A stretch of 64,000 nucleotides of DNA from Vogesella sp. XCS3 (GCF_020616155.1 NZ_CP085530.1:1115501-1179500), one strand, 5' to 3'; positions 45,120 to 56,102 are shown, numbered from the stretch's first letter. Notes: a model not told the origin generated them from the sequence alone. Translations and numbers: made by a program.

Positions 45120-46044
45120 ACCCCAACCTTTCCAGTGCTACCACCTGCCCATCCGCAGCCAGCAGGTGCAAACCCTCATCCGCTACGATGCGGCCAACCT
45201 TGTGCACCACCACACCAGCCTGCGCAGCAGCGGCCTGCACCGTAGCAGCCTGCGCCGGCGCGGCAGTAAAGCACAACTCGTAATCGTCACCACCAGCCGC
45301 AATAGCCGGCAGCCAGCGGCTACGCTCGGCCGCCAGCTGCGGGTGCGTGGGCAAGGCGTCCACCCACACCTGCGCCCCTACACCGGAGCGCGCCAGAATG
45401 TGCGACAAGTCCGCCGCAAAGCCGTCGGACACATCCAGCGCGGCGTGCGCCACGCCCAGCAAGGCGCGACCCAGCGCCACGCGCGGCTGCGGGCGCTCCA
45501 GCTTGCGCAGACAATCGGCAGGCAGCACCTCGCCGCTAGCGGACAGCCGCTGCTGCAAGGCTGCGGCGGCCAAACCTAGTTGGCCGGACACCCAGATATC
45601 GTCGCCGACTTGCGCGGCGTCACGGCGCAGCGCCTGGCCGTGCGGCGTTTCGCCAAAGATGGTCACCGACAGCGTTAATGGGCCACGCGTGGTATCACCA
45701 CCCACCACACTCACACCATGCTCGGCGGCCAGGGCAAAAAAGCCGCGCGCAAACGCCGCCGCCCAGGCCTCGTCCAGCCGCGGCAAGGCCAGCGCCAGCG
45801 TCACCCAGCGCGGGGTGGCGCCCATGGCAGCCATATCGGACAGATTCACCGCCAGCGCCTTATGCCCCAGCGCCTCTGGGCAAACATCGGTAAAAAAATG
45901 GCGCCCCTCTACCAGCATGTCGGTAGAGACGTGCAAGTCACAACCCGTGGTTGGCCGCACAATGGCGGCATCGTCCCCCACGCCCAGCACCGCATTGGGT
46001 GCCGCACGGGTAAAGTGCCGCCGTATCAGATCGAATTCGGTCAT
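45103..46044 (-). CDS. thiL: thiamine-monophosphate kinase
   Basis: Phosphorylates thiamine monophosphate to thiamine diphosphate. The protein is 313 residues from ATG 46044 (MTEFDLIRRHFTR). The AIRS-type metal/ATP motifs are VLGVGDDAAIV, HVSTDMLVEGRHF, NLSDMAAMGA, VVGGDTTRGPLTLSVT, LDVSDGFAADL and AGGDDYELCF. A longer open frame runs upstream through REP-like sequence and is not used. nusB lies upstream but behind a terminator, so thiL-pgpA is probably its own unit. Confidence 0.95.
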   Translation of the reverse strand: MTEFDLIRRHFTRAAPNAVLGVGDDAAIVRPTTGCDLHVSTDMLVEGRHFFTDVCPEALGHKALAVNLSDMAAMGATPRWVTLALALPRLDEAWAAAFARGFFALAAEHGVSVVGGDTTRGPLTLSVTIFGETPHGQALRRDAAQVGDDIWVSGQLGLAAAALQQRLSASGEVLPADCLRKLERPQPRVALGRALLGVAHAALDVSDGFAADLSHILARSGVGAQVWVDALPTHPQLAAERSRWLPAIAAGGDDYELCFTAAPAQAATVQAAAAQAGVVVHKVGRIVADEGLHLLAADGQVVALERLGYDHFA

Positions 46045-46077
46045 CCCGTTACCATCACATTCGGCCACAAACCTGTC

Positions 46078-46089
46078 TGCGGCCAACCT
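46078..46089 (-). repeat. intergenic AGGTTGGCCGCA word
   Basis: Exact copy of the 12-base word, between thiL and nusB. Confidence 0.8.
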
Positions 46090-46115
46090 TTGAACACCCG
46101 CCCCGCCATCCGGCC

Positions 46116-46144
46116 GCCCGGATAAGCCGCAGGCGCATCCGGGG
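46116..46144. repeat. REP-like repeat
   Basis: GCCCGGATAAGCCGCAGGCG then CATCCGGGG: the inverted partner of the unit at 27037-27065, differing only around the loop. Confidence 0.7.
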
Positions 46145-46177
46145 AACAAAAGCCCATCCGGCAAACACACCAACAAT

Positions 46178-46201
46178 AAAAAAGCCCGGCAAGACCGGGC
46201 T
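46178..46201 (-). terminator. nusB terminator
   Basis: AGCCCGG, five-base loop, CCGGGCT, then T6 on the minus strand, 32 bases after the nusB stop. Confidence 0.88.
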
Positions 46202-46232
46202 CTGGCAGTACAGCCTGCAGGCTGCAGCAATA

Positions 46233-46682
46233 TCAGTCTGCCTGGCGGCGGCTACGGATCGCTTTGACTTCGTCGGCGCGCACGTCGGCAGCCAGCTTGT
46301 CCAGTACGCCGTTAACGAATTTGTGGCCGTCGGTGCCGCCAAAGGTTTTGGCGATTTCGATAGCTTCGTTGATGATGACCGGGCACGGGGTTTGCGGGTG
46401 CGAAATCAGCTCGAAAGCCGCCATCAGCATGATGGCACGCTCTACCGGGCTTACTTCGGCGGCGTCACGCTCGTAGTAAGGCACCAGGTATTTGGACAGG
46501 TCGGCAGCATCGCGCAGCACGCCAAACAGGATTTCGCGGAACAGGGCTTCGTCAGCCTTCACGAAGTAGTCGTTTTCGCGCAGGTGCTTTTCAATCAGCG
46601 ATGCCGGGCGGTCGGCATTCAGCTGCCACTCGTAAATACCCTGTACGGCATACTCACGGGCGCGGCGGCGGGCGGTTTTCAT
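46233..46682 (-). CDS. nusB: transcription antitermination factor NusB
   Basis: All-helical protein of 149 residues that binds boxA RNA with NusE (S10) and prevents early termination in rRNA operons. The N-terminal basic stretch MKTARRRAREYAVQGIYEWQ and the C-terminal PVIINEAIEIAKTFGGTDGHKFVNGVLDKL are strongly conserved. It follows ribH by 38 bases, the classic ribH-nusB order. Confidence 0.96.
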   Translation of the reverse strand: MKTARRRAREYAVQGIYEWQLNADRPASLIEKHLRENDYFVKADEALFREILFGVLRDAADLSKYLVPYYERDAAEVSPVERAIMLMAAFELISHPQTPCPVIINEAIEIAKTFGGTDGHKFVNGVLDKLAADVRADEVKAIRSRRQAD

Positions 46683-46720
46683 TACAGCTTTCCTTGTATC
46701 TAAAGAGCAGGCGCGGCAGC

Positions 46721-47188
46721 TTAGCCGCGCAGGGTCTTGTGCAGATTGACCATTTCTACAGCCACCTGGGCGGCTTCACGGCCTTTTACCGACATGCGGA
46801 CTTCGGCCTGCTCGTCGTTTTCGGTGGTGAGAATGGCGTTGGCAATCGGGATGCCGGCGTCCAGACCCACGCGGGTGATACCCGCGCCGGACTCGTTGGA
46901 CACCAGCTCAAAGTGATAGGTCTCGCCGCGGATGACCGCGCCCAGCGCAATCAGCGCATCAAAGCGGCCTGTCTTGGCCATGGTCTGCAGCACCAGCGGG
47001 GCTTCCAGCGCGCCCGGCACGGTGGCCAGGGTCACGTCGGCGGGCGCCACGCCCAGTGCTTGCAGCTCGGCCAGGCAGGCATCACGCAGACCATGACAAA
47101 CCAGCTCGTTAAAGCGGCACATTACCACGCCAATCTTCAGACCTTTGCCGGAAAGATCAGGGGTAATACGGTTTACTTGGTCCAGCAT
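46721..47188 (-). CDS. ribH: 6,7-dimethyl-8-ribityllumazine synthase
   Basis: Penultimate riboflavin enzyme of 155 residues; normally forms a 60-mer or smaller capsid-like assembly. Marks are [13 protein letters not shown], the segment [35 protein letters not shown] with the catalytic histidine, and [13 protein letters not shown]. It lies between ribB (45 bases upstream) and nusB. Confidence 0.96.
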   Translation of the reverse strand: MLDQVNRITPDLSGKGLKIGVVMCRFNELVCHGLRDACLAELQALGVAPADVTLATVPGALEAPLVLQTMAKTGRFDALIALGAVIRGETYHFELVSNESGAGITRVGLDAGIPIANAILTTENDEQAEVRMSVKGREAAQVAVEMVNLHKTLRG

Positions 47189-47233
47189 GCGGTTCTCCTC
47201 GCGGCGACAGCCAAATCTAGAAAGGGGCGTATT

Positions 47234-48349
47234 TTAATCCAAATCCACGTGCACGTGTTCAGGTTGCGCAAAGCCGGTGACCTCCAGCCCGAAACCGGTC
47301 ATGGATGGCAGGCTGACCGGCGACGCCATCAGCTTCATTTTGCCCACGCCCAGCGCGCGCAGCATTTGCGCGCCAATGCCGAAGGTCTTGCTGTCCCAGC
47401 GCTGGCGCGGGCCTTTTTCCGCCTGCTCGGGCAGCGCGCGCCCCAGGATGTCGGCGCCGGATTCGGGGCGATGCAGCAGGATCACCACGCCGCAGCCGCG
47501 CTCGCTGATTTCTTCCAGCGCGTTCGGGATGGTCCAGCTGTGCTTGCCGGACAGCGGGTCCAGCAGGTCCATCACCGAGAGCGGCTCGTGCACGCGCACC
47601 AGCGTTTCCTTGTCGGCGCGGGGTTGGCCGCATACCAGCGCCAGGTGGGTAGCGCGGGTCAGTACGTCCTGGAACACATGCAACTGGAAGGCACCAAACG
47701 GCGTTTCGGCCAGGCGCTGCCCCACCTGCTCGACAAAGCACTCGGTACGGCTGCGGTAGTGGATGAGGTCGGCAATGGTGCCCACCTTCAGATTGTGCTC
47801 GCGGGCAAACTCCAGCAGCTCCGGCAGGCGCGCCATGGTGCCGTCGTCGTTCATGATCTCGCAGATCACCGAGGCCGGCTCCAGCCCGGCCAGGCGCGAC
47901 AGGTCGCAGCCGGCTTCGGTATGGCCGGCACGCACCAGCACGCCGCCCTTTTGCGCTTTCAGCGGGAACACGTGGCCAGGCTGCACGATGTCGGTGGGGC
48001 GGGCGTCGCGCGCCACCGCCACCAACGTGGTGTGGGCGCGGTCGGCGGCGGAAATGCCGGTGGTCACACCCTCGGCCGCCTCGATGGACACGGTAAAGTT
48101 GGTGCCAAAGCTGGTGCCGTTATTGGTGGCCATCATCGGCAGATTCAGCTGCTTGCAGCGCTCTTCGGTGAGGGTAAGACAAATCAGGCCGCGGCCGTAC
48201 TTGGCCATGAAGTTGATGGCTTCCGGGGTAACGTGCTCGGCGGCCATCACCAGGTCGCCTTCGTTTTCGCGGTCTTCCGCGTCCATCAACACCACCATTT
48301 TGCCGGCCTTGATGTCGGCAATGATTTCCTGGATAGGGGCAATGCTCAT
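47234..48349 (-). CDS. ribB: DHBP synthase with degenerate GTP cyclohydrolase II domain (RibBX-like)
   Basis: A 371-residue protein. The N-terminal half (1-205) is a complete 3,4-dihydroxy-2-butanone-4-phosphate synthase: DAEDRENEGDLVMAAEH, TNFTVSIEA, RAGHTEAGCDL. The C-terminal half aligns with RibA but lacks the zinc-binding cysteines expected in that domain: the segment reads LVCGQPRADKETLVRVHEPL with no CxC. It therefore should make the four-carbon riboflavin precursor but not open GTP, and a separate ribA is needed elsewhere. It is encoded between ribE and ribH. Confidence 0.9.
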   Translation of the reverse strand: MSIAPIQEIIADIKAGKMVVLMDAEDRENEGDLVMAAEHVTPEAINFMAKYGRGLICLTLTEERCKQLNLPMMATNNGTSFGTNFTVSIEAAEGVTTGISAADRAHTTLVAVARDARPTDIVQPGHVFPLKAQKGGVLVRAGHTEAGCDLSRLAGLEPASVICEIMNDDGTMARLPELLEFAREHNLKVGTIADLIHYRSRTECFVEQVGQRLAETPFGAFQLHVFQDVLTRATHLALVCGQPRADKETLVRVHEPLSVMDLLDPLSGKHSWTIPNALEEISERGCGVVILLHRPESGADILGRALPEQAEKGPRQRWDSKTFGIGAQMLRALGVGKMKLMASPVSLPSMTGFGLEVTGFAQPEHVHVDLD

Positions 48350-48456
48350 TGTGTCGTCCTTCCCGCACGCCTGCGGCGCGCCTGGCTGCTATGGAGCATG
48401 GCGTCGCGCGCCATGCAGGAGTAATTCATGTATAGATGGGGCTACCCGGCCGGCAA

Positions 48457-49068
48457 TCAAGCGCCGCGTGCGGCCAACACGCGCTCTACGGTGTCGACTA
48501 TGGCCTGGGTTTGCGGGTCGATCTCGATATTCACCACGTCGCCCACCTGGCGCACGCCCAGCAGCGTGCGCTGCAGCGTTTCCGGGATCAGGTTCACGCA
48601 GAAGCCGTCGTCACGCACATCGCCAATGGTCAGACTGCAGCCGTCTACACCGATATAGCCCTTGATCAGCACGTACTTCATCAGCTCGCGCGGCAGCGCA
48701 AACCACAGCGTGCGGTTGTCCGGGCTGCTGATAATGTCGCTGACGGTAGCGGTGCTGATGATGTGGCCGGACATGCTGTGGCCGCCGATATCGTCGCCAA
48801 AGCGCGCCGCGCGCTCCACGTTGACCGCGTCGCCGGCTTGCAGGCAGCCCAGGTTGGTCAGGCGCAGCGTTTCGGCGATCAGGTCAAAACTCACCACGTC
48901 GCCTTCGATGGCGGTCACGGTGAGGCAGCAGCCGTTGTGCGCCACCGAGGCACCGATCTGCAGGCCCGGCAGCAGCGCCGCCGGCAGGCGTACCTTGTGG
49001 GTACGAAACTGGTTTTTTTCTTCCACCGCCACCACGGTGGCCATGCCCTGCACGATACCGGTAAACAT
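48457..49068 (-). CDS. ribE: riboflavin synthase alpha chain
   Basis: Final riboflavin enzyme of 203 residues, made of two similar barrels: [12 protein letters not shown]...[11 protein letters not shown] and, from about 97, [11 protein letters not shown]...[12 protein letters not shown]. The start is ATG 49068; an in-frame ATG 48 bases earlier lacks the family sequence. It is the first gene of a ribE-ribB-ribH(-nusB) cluster. I looked for an FMN riboswitch ahead of it and in the 107-base ribE-ribB gap and saw none. Confidence 0.95.
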   Translation of the reverse strand: MFTGIVQGMATVVAVEEKNQFRTHKVRLPAALLPGLQIGASVAHNGCCLTVTAIEGDVVSFDLIAETLRLTNLGCLQAGDAVNVERAARFGDDIGGHSMSGHIISTATVSDIISSPDNRTLWFALPRELMKYVLIKGYIGVDGCSLTIGDVRDDGFCVNLIPETLQRTLLGVRQVGDVVNIEIDPQTQAIVDTVERVLAARGA

Positions 49069-49143
49069 TCTGCTGGCTCCGCAAACATCCGAAAACACGA
49101 TTGTACCGTGTTGCACTGCAAATACGAGGCGATACGCGGCAAA

Positions 49144-49155
49144 AGGTTGGCCGCA
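49144..49155 (+). repeat. intergenic AGGTTGGCCGCA word
   Basis: Exact copy of the 12-base word in the ribE-prfC divergent gap. Confidence 0.8.
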
Positions 49156-49235
49156 CTGCCCGCTGCGGCTTCTATGAAACGGCCAGAATGCAGTACAATC
49201 GCCTGTTTTTCCGAATCTTTACCAGACGAGCATCC

Positions 49236-50845
<1,610 letters not shown>

Positions 50846-50846
<1 letters not shown>

Positions 50847-51721
50847 TGCCGGTCACCCTGCCCATGCCCGCCTGGCTCGCACCCATCCTGCACGATTACG
50901 GCGCCGACCTGCTGCGTTCCGCCGTACTGGTGCTGGTATTGCTGCTGGTACACGCCAGCATCGTGCGCGCCATTGCGGCCAACCCGCAGGTGCCGGTAGA
51001 CACCCGCCGGCGCTGGGCGATCAATGTGCGTAATGCCATGATCGTCATCGGCCTGGCGGGCTTCGTGATTATCTGGGCGCGCGAGCTGCAAACCATCGCG
51101 CTATCCATGGTGGCCTTTGCCGCCGCACTGGTGGTGGCCACCAAAGAGCTGCTGATGTGCCTGGGCGGCGGCCTGGTGCGCTCCATCTCCAACAGCTACG
51201 AGCTGGGCGACATCATCGAGCTGCAAAACATGCGCGGGCGGGTGCAGGACATCACCATGCTTAGCACCACCATTATCGAGATCGGCCCGCGCCACGACTC
51301 GCACCAGCTCACCGGCAAGTCGGTGAGCTTCCCCAACAGCCTGCTGCTGACCCACCCTGTGGTGCGCGAGAACTTTACCGGCGAATACGTGATGCACATC
51401 ATCACCATCCCGCTGCCCTACCGTATTGCACCGGCCACGGCCGAGCGCCAGCTGCAGGACATTGCCAGCGATGTATGCGCGCCCTGGCTGGCTGACGCGC
51501 GCCACCACATGGCCATGCTGGAACACAAACTGATGATGGATACACCATCGGTGGAACCCCGCATTGCCCTGCAGCCCGCATCGGAAAAAGAATACCGCCT
51601 GATAGTGCGCATCGCCGTACCGCAGCGCGAACGCCAGCGCGCCGAGCAAGCCATCCTGCGCCGCTTCATGTTTGCCTGCTTCCCGGAAACCGATAACAAC
51701 AATATTGCCGACGCAGACTAA
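50846..51721 (+). CDS. MscS-family mechanosensitive channel-like protein
   Basis: A 291-residue inner-membrane protein with helices at about 22-42 and 62-80 and the pore-like helix near 83-113 (LSMVAFAAALVVATKELLMCLGGGLVRSI). The MscS beta domain follows (YELGDIIELQNMRGRVQDI..STTII and VSFPNSLLLTHPV). The pore helix is less glycine-rich than in E. coli MscS. Probable role: pressure release or ion flux. ATG overlaps the prfC stop (TGATG); a TetR gene follows three bases later. Confidence 0.85.
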
Positions 51722-51724
51722 ACC

Positions 51725-52375
51725 ATGCCCAAGACCCGGATCAAAACCTACGACCGTATCGTGCAAGACAGCCTGAAGCTGTTCAACGAGCACGGTGAAC
51801 GCAATATCACCACCAACCATATCGCGGCGCATCTGGGGATCAGCCCGGGCAACCTGTACTATCACTTCCGCAACAAGGAAGAGATCGTGCACCAGATTTT
51901 CCTGAGCTACCGGCGCTTTATCAGCGAACGCCTGGCCGTGCCGGCAGACCGCCAGATGGACGTCACCGACCTGGTGAACTACCTGGAAACCGCGTTCGAG
52001 GCCATGTGGCAGTTCCGCTTCATGTTCTACGACCTGCCCGGCCTGATGGCGCGCAACCCGCAGCTGCAGGCCGACTACCACCAGTTTGTGAATGGCGAGC
52101 TGCAAACCATTCTGGAAGGCCACTTCCGCGAGTTCATCCGCCTGGGCCTGCTCAAGATGGATCTGGAAGACATCGAGCCGGTATCGGTCAACATCTGGCT
52201 GGTGGTGAAGTTCTGGTTCGCCTTCGAGCAAACCGCGCGCCCGAAAGCGCCCATCAACGAAGCGTCCAGCCATCGCGGCGTACGCCAGGTACTGGCCTTG
52301 CTGAAGCCTTATGTGCAGGACAACTTCCTGCCCGCCTTCCAGCAACTGCTTGCCCGCCACCTGACAGCAGACTGA
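51725..52375 (+). CDS. TetR-family regulator
   Basis: A 216-residue protein. The N-terminal HTH reads IVQDSLKLFNEHGERNITTNHIAAHLGISPGNLYYHFRNKEEIV, the standard TetR DNA-binding domain. The ligand domain has an aromatic-rich centre (FEAMWQFRFMFYDLPGLMARNP) seen in a widespread TetR group of unknown ligand. It forms an apparent operon with prfC and the channel gene, so it may not control a divergent target. Confidence 0.88.
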   Translation: MPKTRIKTYDRIVQDSLKLFNEHGERNITTNHIAAHLGISPGNLYYHFRNKEEIVHQIFLSYRRFISERLAVPADRQMDVTDLVNYLETAFEAMWQFRFMFYDLPGLMARNPQLQADYHQFVNGELQTILEGHFREFIRLGLLKMDLEDIEPVSVNIWLVVKFWFAFEQTARPKAPINEASSHRGVRQVLALLKPYVQDNFLPAFQQLLARHLTAD

Positions 52376-52408
52376 ACACCCGCCACCCGCCGCTGGCTAC
52401 CATGCAAA

Positions 52409-52446
52409 ACACCCCGCCTGCCCATGCAGCGCGGGGTGTGGTTTTT
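52409..52446. terminator. terminator between TetR gene and fruR
   Basis: ACACCCCGC, loop, GCGGGGTGT, then GGTTTTT. The genes on either side converge here. Confidence 0.85.
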
Positions 52447-52459
52447 CAAGGCTGGCGCA

Positions 52460-53446
52460 TCAAGCCGGTGCGCTGCTGCCGCGTGCCAGCAGCTTGCCTT
52501 GCAGCACCACGATACGCGGGCTGCGCCCGGCATCGTCCAGCCGCTCCAGCAGCATGGCCATGGCCGCGCGGCCGATTTCGCCTACCGGCTGTTCGATCAC
52601 GGTGAGGCCATCGCCCAGCAGCTCGGTCCACACATCGTTGTCAAAGCCGGCCAGCGCCACATCCTGCGGCCAGTGCAGGCCGGCTGACTTCAGCGCCCGT
52701 ACCGCGCCCAGCATCAGCACGCCATTACTCACCACCAGAGCCCGCGGGCGCTGTGGCGCGGCCAACATGGCTCGCACCGCCTGCTCGGCCGCTTCCACAC
52801 TGGGCGCCACAAACTGCGCCGGCGCCGGCAGGCCGGCTTGCTGCATGGCCTCGGCAAAGCCGGCGTGGCGCTCCATGCCGGTGCTGCTGGTATTGCCGAA
52901 CACACCGGCAATGTCGCGGTAGCCCTGCGCCAGCAGGTGCTCCACCAGCGCGGCGGCAGCGCGGCGGTTGTCCAGCACCACCGCATCGGTGGTCACATCA
53001 CGGCTGGCACGGTCGATCATTACCACCGGAAAACCCAGCGCCGCCGGGTCCAGGTTGGCCACGGTCTGGCGCGTGGGGGCAAAGATCACGCCGGTGACGC
53101 GCTCTTCCTGCATCAGGCGCAGGTACATGGCTTCTTTGTCCGGGTTTTCGTCGGTATTGCACAGAATCACCCGCATGCCGTTGCGGTAGGCCTCGTCTTC
53201 CACCGCGCGGCTGACGGCGGTAAAGAACGGGTTACGGATGTCCGACACAATCAGGCCGATGGTGTCGGTGTGTTGCGAACGCAGGCGCCGCGCCGCCAGG
53301 TTGGGGCGGTAATCCAGCTGCCGCATGGCTTCTTCCACGCGCTTGCGTACCTTGTCGCTGACCGGGCCATTACACAGCACCCGCGAAACGGTGGACGGAG
53401 ACACCCCCGCCGCTTCTGCCACATCCTTGATCTTTGCCACTTGCAT
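52460..53446 (-). CDS. fruR: LacI-family fructose regulator FruR
   Basis: A 328-residue repressor. The N-terminal LacI HTH is KIKDVAEAAGVSPSTVSRVLCNG with hinge PNLAARRLRSQ; the periplasmic-binding-like core is IGLIVSDIRNPFF...MIDRAS...LAGFDND. It is divergent from fruBKA and close to two matching 13-base sites, so it is probably the local fructose repressor, released by fructose 1-phosphate or a related metabolite. The global Cra role known in enterobacteria should not be assumed. Confidence 0.88.
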   Translation of the reverse strand: MQVAKIKDVAEAAGVSPSTVSRVLCNGPVSDKVRKRVEEAMRQLDYRPNLAARRLRSQHTDTIGLIVSDIRNPFFTAVSRAVEDEAYRNGMRVILCNTDENPDKEAMYLRLMQEERVTGVIFAPTRQTVANLDPAALGFPVVMIDRASRDVTTDAVVLDNRRAAAALVEHLLAQGYRDIAGVFGNTSSTGMERHAGFAEAMQQAGLPAPAQFVAPSVEAAEQAVRAMLAAPQRPRALVVSNGVLMLGAVRALKSAGLHWPQDVALAGFDNDVWTELLGDGLTVIEQPVGEIGRAAMAMLLERLDDAGRSPRIVVLQGKLLARGSSAPA

Positions 53447-53451
53447 GCTCC

Positions 53452-53464
53452 GGAATCGATTTCA
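53452..53464. promoter_or_regulatory. candidate FruR operator 1
   Basis: GGAATCGATTTCA, a near palindrome around TCGA, six bases upstream of the fruR start codon. It is in a position to autoregulate fruR. Confidence 0.6.
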
Positions 53465-53476
53465 TGCGGCCAACCT
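53465..53476 (-). repeat. intergenic AGGTTGGCCGCA word
   Basis: Exact copy of the 12-base word directly beside operator 1 in the fruR-fruB gap. Confidence 0.8.
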
Positions 53477-53528
53477 TGGGCTGGCGCAACGTTGTGGTGA
53501 AATGGTACCACCAAAGCTGACACAAATA

Positions 53529-53557
53529 TTGACACAAAAATTGGGATCGATTTCAAT
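53529..53557 (+). promoter_or_regulatory. fruB promoter
   Basis: TTGACA, 17-base spacer, TTCAAT. Candidate operator 2 overlaps the -10 box, which suits repression. Confidence 0.65.
53543..53555. promoter_or_regulatory. candidate FruR operator 2
   Basis: GGGATCGATTTCA, 12 of 13 bases the same as operator 1, in the same orientation and 91 bases away, within the fruB promoter. Confidence 0.62.
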
Positions 53558-53600
53558 TGCACCACACAGCAACACACAAATATTCCGGAGACAGCACCCC

Positions 53601-56102
53601 ATGTCCACTCAGATCATCCGCGCAGAGCTGGTTCAACTTGGCGCTCAGGCGCAGGAAAAAACCAGTGCAATCAAGGCTGCAGGCCAATTGCTGGCCAAGG
53701 CTGGCCGTATCGACCCAGCCTATATCGACAGCCTGCTGCGCCGCGAAACCGTTGCCAACACTTTTCTTGGCCACGGCGTTGCCATTCCGCACGGCATGAT
53801 CGAAGACCGCCACCTGATCCGCGAAACCGGCATTGCCATCCTGCAGGTACCGGAAGGCGTGGAATGGAACCCGGGCCAGCGCGTGCACCTGGTCATTGCC
53901 ATTGCCGCCCAGTCCGATGAACACATCGCCCTGCTGCGCCGCCTTACCCGCCTGCTGCAGGACGAAAGCCGCCTGGCGCAGCTGTTTAGCACCCGCAACC
54001 CGCAAGACCTGATCGCCGCGCTGGACGATAGCGCCGCGGCACCGGCAGCGCCTGCCGCACCGGCCACCGACCTGGCCCACAGCGCCAGCTGGCAGCTGAA
54101 CTACCCCAACGGCCTGCACGCCCGCCCGGCACGCGCCTGGAGCGAGCAAGCACGCCGCTTTGCCGCCACCGTACAGGTACGCAACGGCAATGAAGTGGCC
54201 GACGCCAAGAACATGATCAGCCTGCTGCAACTGGGCGCCGAGCACGGCCACACGCTGCAGCTGTCTACCGACGGCCCGGACGCCGAGGCCGCGCTACAGG
54301 CCATGCTGGCCATCGCCAACCAGCTCACCACGCAAGAAGTGGCCGACGCCCAGGCCGCGGCCAAAGCTGCCGCCAAGGCCAGCCGCCAGCAGTGGCAGCC
54401 GGTCAGCAAATTGCTGGCGCTACGCGGCATCAGCGCCAGCCCCGGCCTGGTCATCGGTCAGGCCCGTGTGCTGAAAGCGCAACAGATCGAGGTGCCGGAC
54501 GTGCCTGCCACGCTGGGTTACGACGGTGACCTGCTGGAAACCGCCCTCACCACCACCCGCAGCGAGCTGCAAGCCCTGGCCGACGACACCACCCGCCGCC
54601 TGGGTAAAACCGAAGGCGGCATCTTCCTGGCCCAGGCCGAGCTGCTGTCCGATACCGACCTCATCACCCTGACCTGCCAGCTGATGGTAGAAGGCCACGG
54701 CGTGGCCTGGGCCTGGCACGAAGCGGTACAACGCATGGCAGACCGCCTGGCCGCGCTGGGCAACCCGCTGCTGGCCGCCCGCGCCGCCGACCTGCGCGAC
54801 GCTGGCCGCCGCGTACTGGCCAAACTGGCACCGGACCTGGCGCTGGACGCCGGCAAAGGTGCGCAGCGGGATAACGAAGTACTGATCGCCGCCGACCTGG
54901 CGCCGTCCGACACCGCCACGCTAAACCCCAAGCAGACGCTGGCGCTGATTACCGCCCAGGGCGGCCCCACCTCGCACACCGCCATCCTGGCCCGCACGCT
55001 GGACCTGCCGGCGGTGGTAGCGGCCGGCAATGCCGTGCTGGACATCCAGGACGGCACCACGCTGATCGTGGACGGCGACAGCGGCACCGTGTACCTGAAC
55101 GCCAGCGATGACGACCTGGCCAGCGCCCGCCAGTGGCAGCAGGCCCAGCGCGACAAGCTGCTGCAAGCCACCCGCGAAGCCCAGCAACCGGCACGCACCC
55201 GCGACGGCCAGCAGGTAGAAGTAGCGGCCAACGTCAACCGTCCGGAACAAGTCGCCGCCGCGCTGCAAGCCGGCGCCGAAGGCGTGGGCCTGATGCGCAC
55301 CGAGTTCCTGTTCCTGGAGCGCGACAGCGCGCCGGACGAGGAAGAGCAATACCAGACCTACCGCGCCATGCTGGCTGCACTGGAAGGCCGCCCGCTGGTG
55401 ATCCGCACGCTGGATATCGGCGGCGACAAACAAGTGCCCTACCTGAACCTGCCGCACGAAGAAAACCCCTTCCTCGGCGTGCGCGGCGTACGCCTGCTGC
55501 TGCGCCGTCCGGACCTGATGCTGCCGCAACTGCGCGCGCTGTACCGCGCCGCCGCCCACGGCCCGCTGTCCATCATGTTCCCGATGGTGAGCACACTGGC
55601 CGAAGTAAAACTGCTGCGCGCCCAGTGCGAGCAGGTACGCGCCGAACTGAACGCGCCGGTGGTGCCGCTGGGCATCATGGTGGAAGTGCCGGCCGCCGCC
55701 ACCATGGCCGACCGCCTGGCCGAACACGTGGACTTCTTCTCGGTCGGCACCAACGACCTCACCCAGTACGTACTGGCCATCGACCGTCAGCACCCGGAGC
55801 TGGCCGCCGAAGCCGACAGCCTGCACCCGGCGGTGCTGCGCCTGATCGCGCAAACCGTGGCCGGCGCCCGCGCCCACGGCCGCTGGGTAGGCGTGTGCGG
55901 CGGCATGGCTGGCGACCCGCTGGGCGCCGCTATCCTCACCGGCTTGGGCGTGTCCGAGCTGTCGATGAGCCCGCGTGACATCCCGGCCGCCAAAGCCAGC
56001 ATCCGCGCCGCCGACCTGGCCGCCCTGCAAGCGCTGGCCCAGGCCGCGCTGGGTTGCGACAGCGCCGCCGAAGTGCGCGCGCTGCAGGGAGCACAGGCAT
56101 GA
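53601..56102 (+). CDS. fruB: fructose PTS multiphosphoryl transfer protein (EIIA-HPr-EI)
   Basis: An 833-residue fusion that carries phosphate from phosphoenolpyruvate to FruA. The N-terminal EIIA-Fru (1-150) has active H64 in GVAIPHG. The HPr domain (about 160-250) has GLHARPA. Enzyme I (from about 275) has GGPTSHTAI with the phospho-histidine, GLMRTEFLFLER, and the PEP-binding FSVGTNDLTQYVLA. Having EI in the same chain makes fructose uptake independent of general PTS proteins. The start is ATG 53601 after CCGGAGA; the open frame upstream crosses the operators and is not coding. Confidence 0.95.
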   Translation: MSTQIIRAELVQLGAQAQEKTSAIKAAGQLLAKAGRIDPAYIDSLLRRETVANTFLGHGVAIPHGMIEDRHLIRETGIAILQVPEGVEWNPGQRVHLVIAIAAQSDEHIALLRRLTRLLQDESRLAQLFSTRNPQDLIAALDDSAAAPAAPAAPATDLAHSASWQLNYPNGLHARPARAWSEQARRFAATVQVRNGNEVADAKNMISLLQLGAEHGHTLQLSTDGPDAEAALQAMLAIANQLTTQEVADAQAAAKAAAKASRQQWQPVSKLLALRGISASPGLVIGQARVLKAQQIEVPDVPATLGYDGDLLETALTTTRSELQALADDTTRRLGKTEGGIFLAQAELLSDTDLITLTCQLMVEGHGVAWAWHEAVQRMADRLAALGNPLLAARAADLRDAGRRVLAKLAPDLALDAGKGAQRDNEVLIAADLAPSDTATLNPKQTLALITAQGGPTSHTAILARTLDLPAVVAAGNAVLDIQDGTTLIVDGDSGTVYLNASDDDLASARQWQQAQRDKLLQATREAQQPARTRDGQQVEVAANVNRPEQVAAALQAGAEGVGLMRTEFLFLERDSAPDEEEQYQTYRAMLAALEGRPLVIRTLDIGGDKQVPYLNLPHEENPFLGVRGVRLLLRRPDLMLPQLRALYRAAAHGPLSIMFPMVSTLAEVKLLRAQCEQVRAELNAPVVPLGIMVEVPAAATMADRLAEHVDFFSVGTNDLTQYVLAIDRQHPELAAEADSLHPAVLRLIAQTVAGARAHGRWVGVCGGMAGDPLGAAILTGLGVSELSMSPRDIPAAKASIRAADLAALQALAQAALGCDSAAEVRALQGAQA

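Noticed and set aside
48350..49235. FMN riboswitch for the riboflavin genes
   Set aside because: The conserved FMN-element boxes were not seen upstream of ribE or between ribE and ribB.
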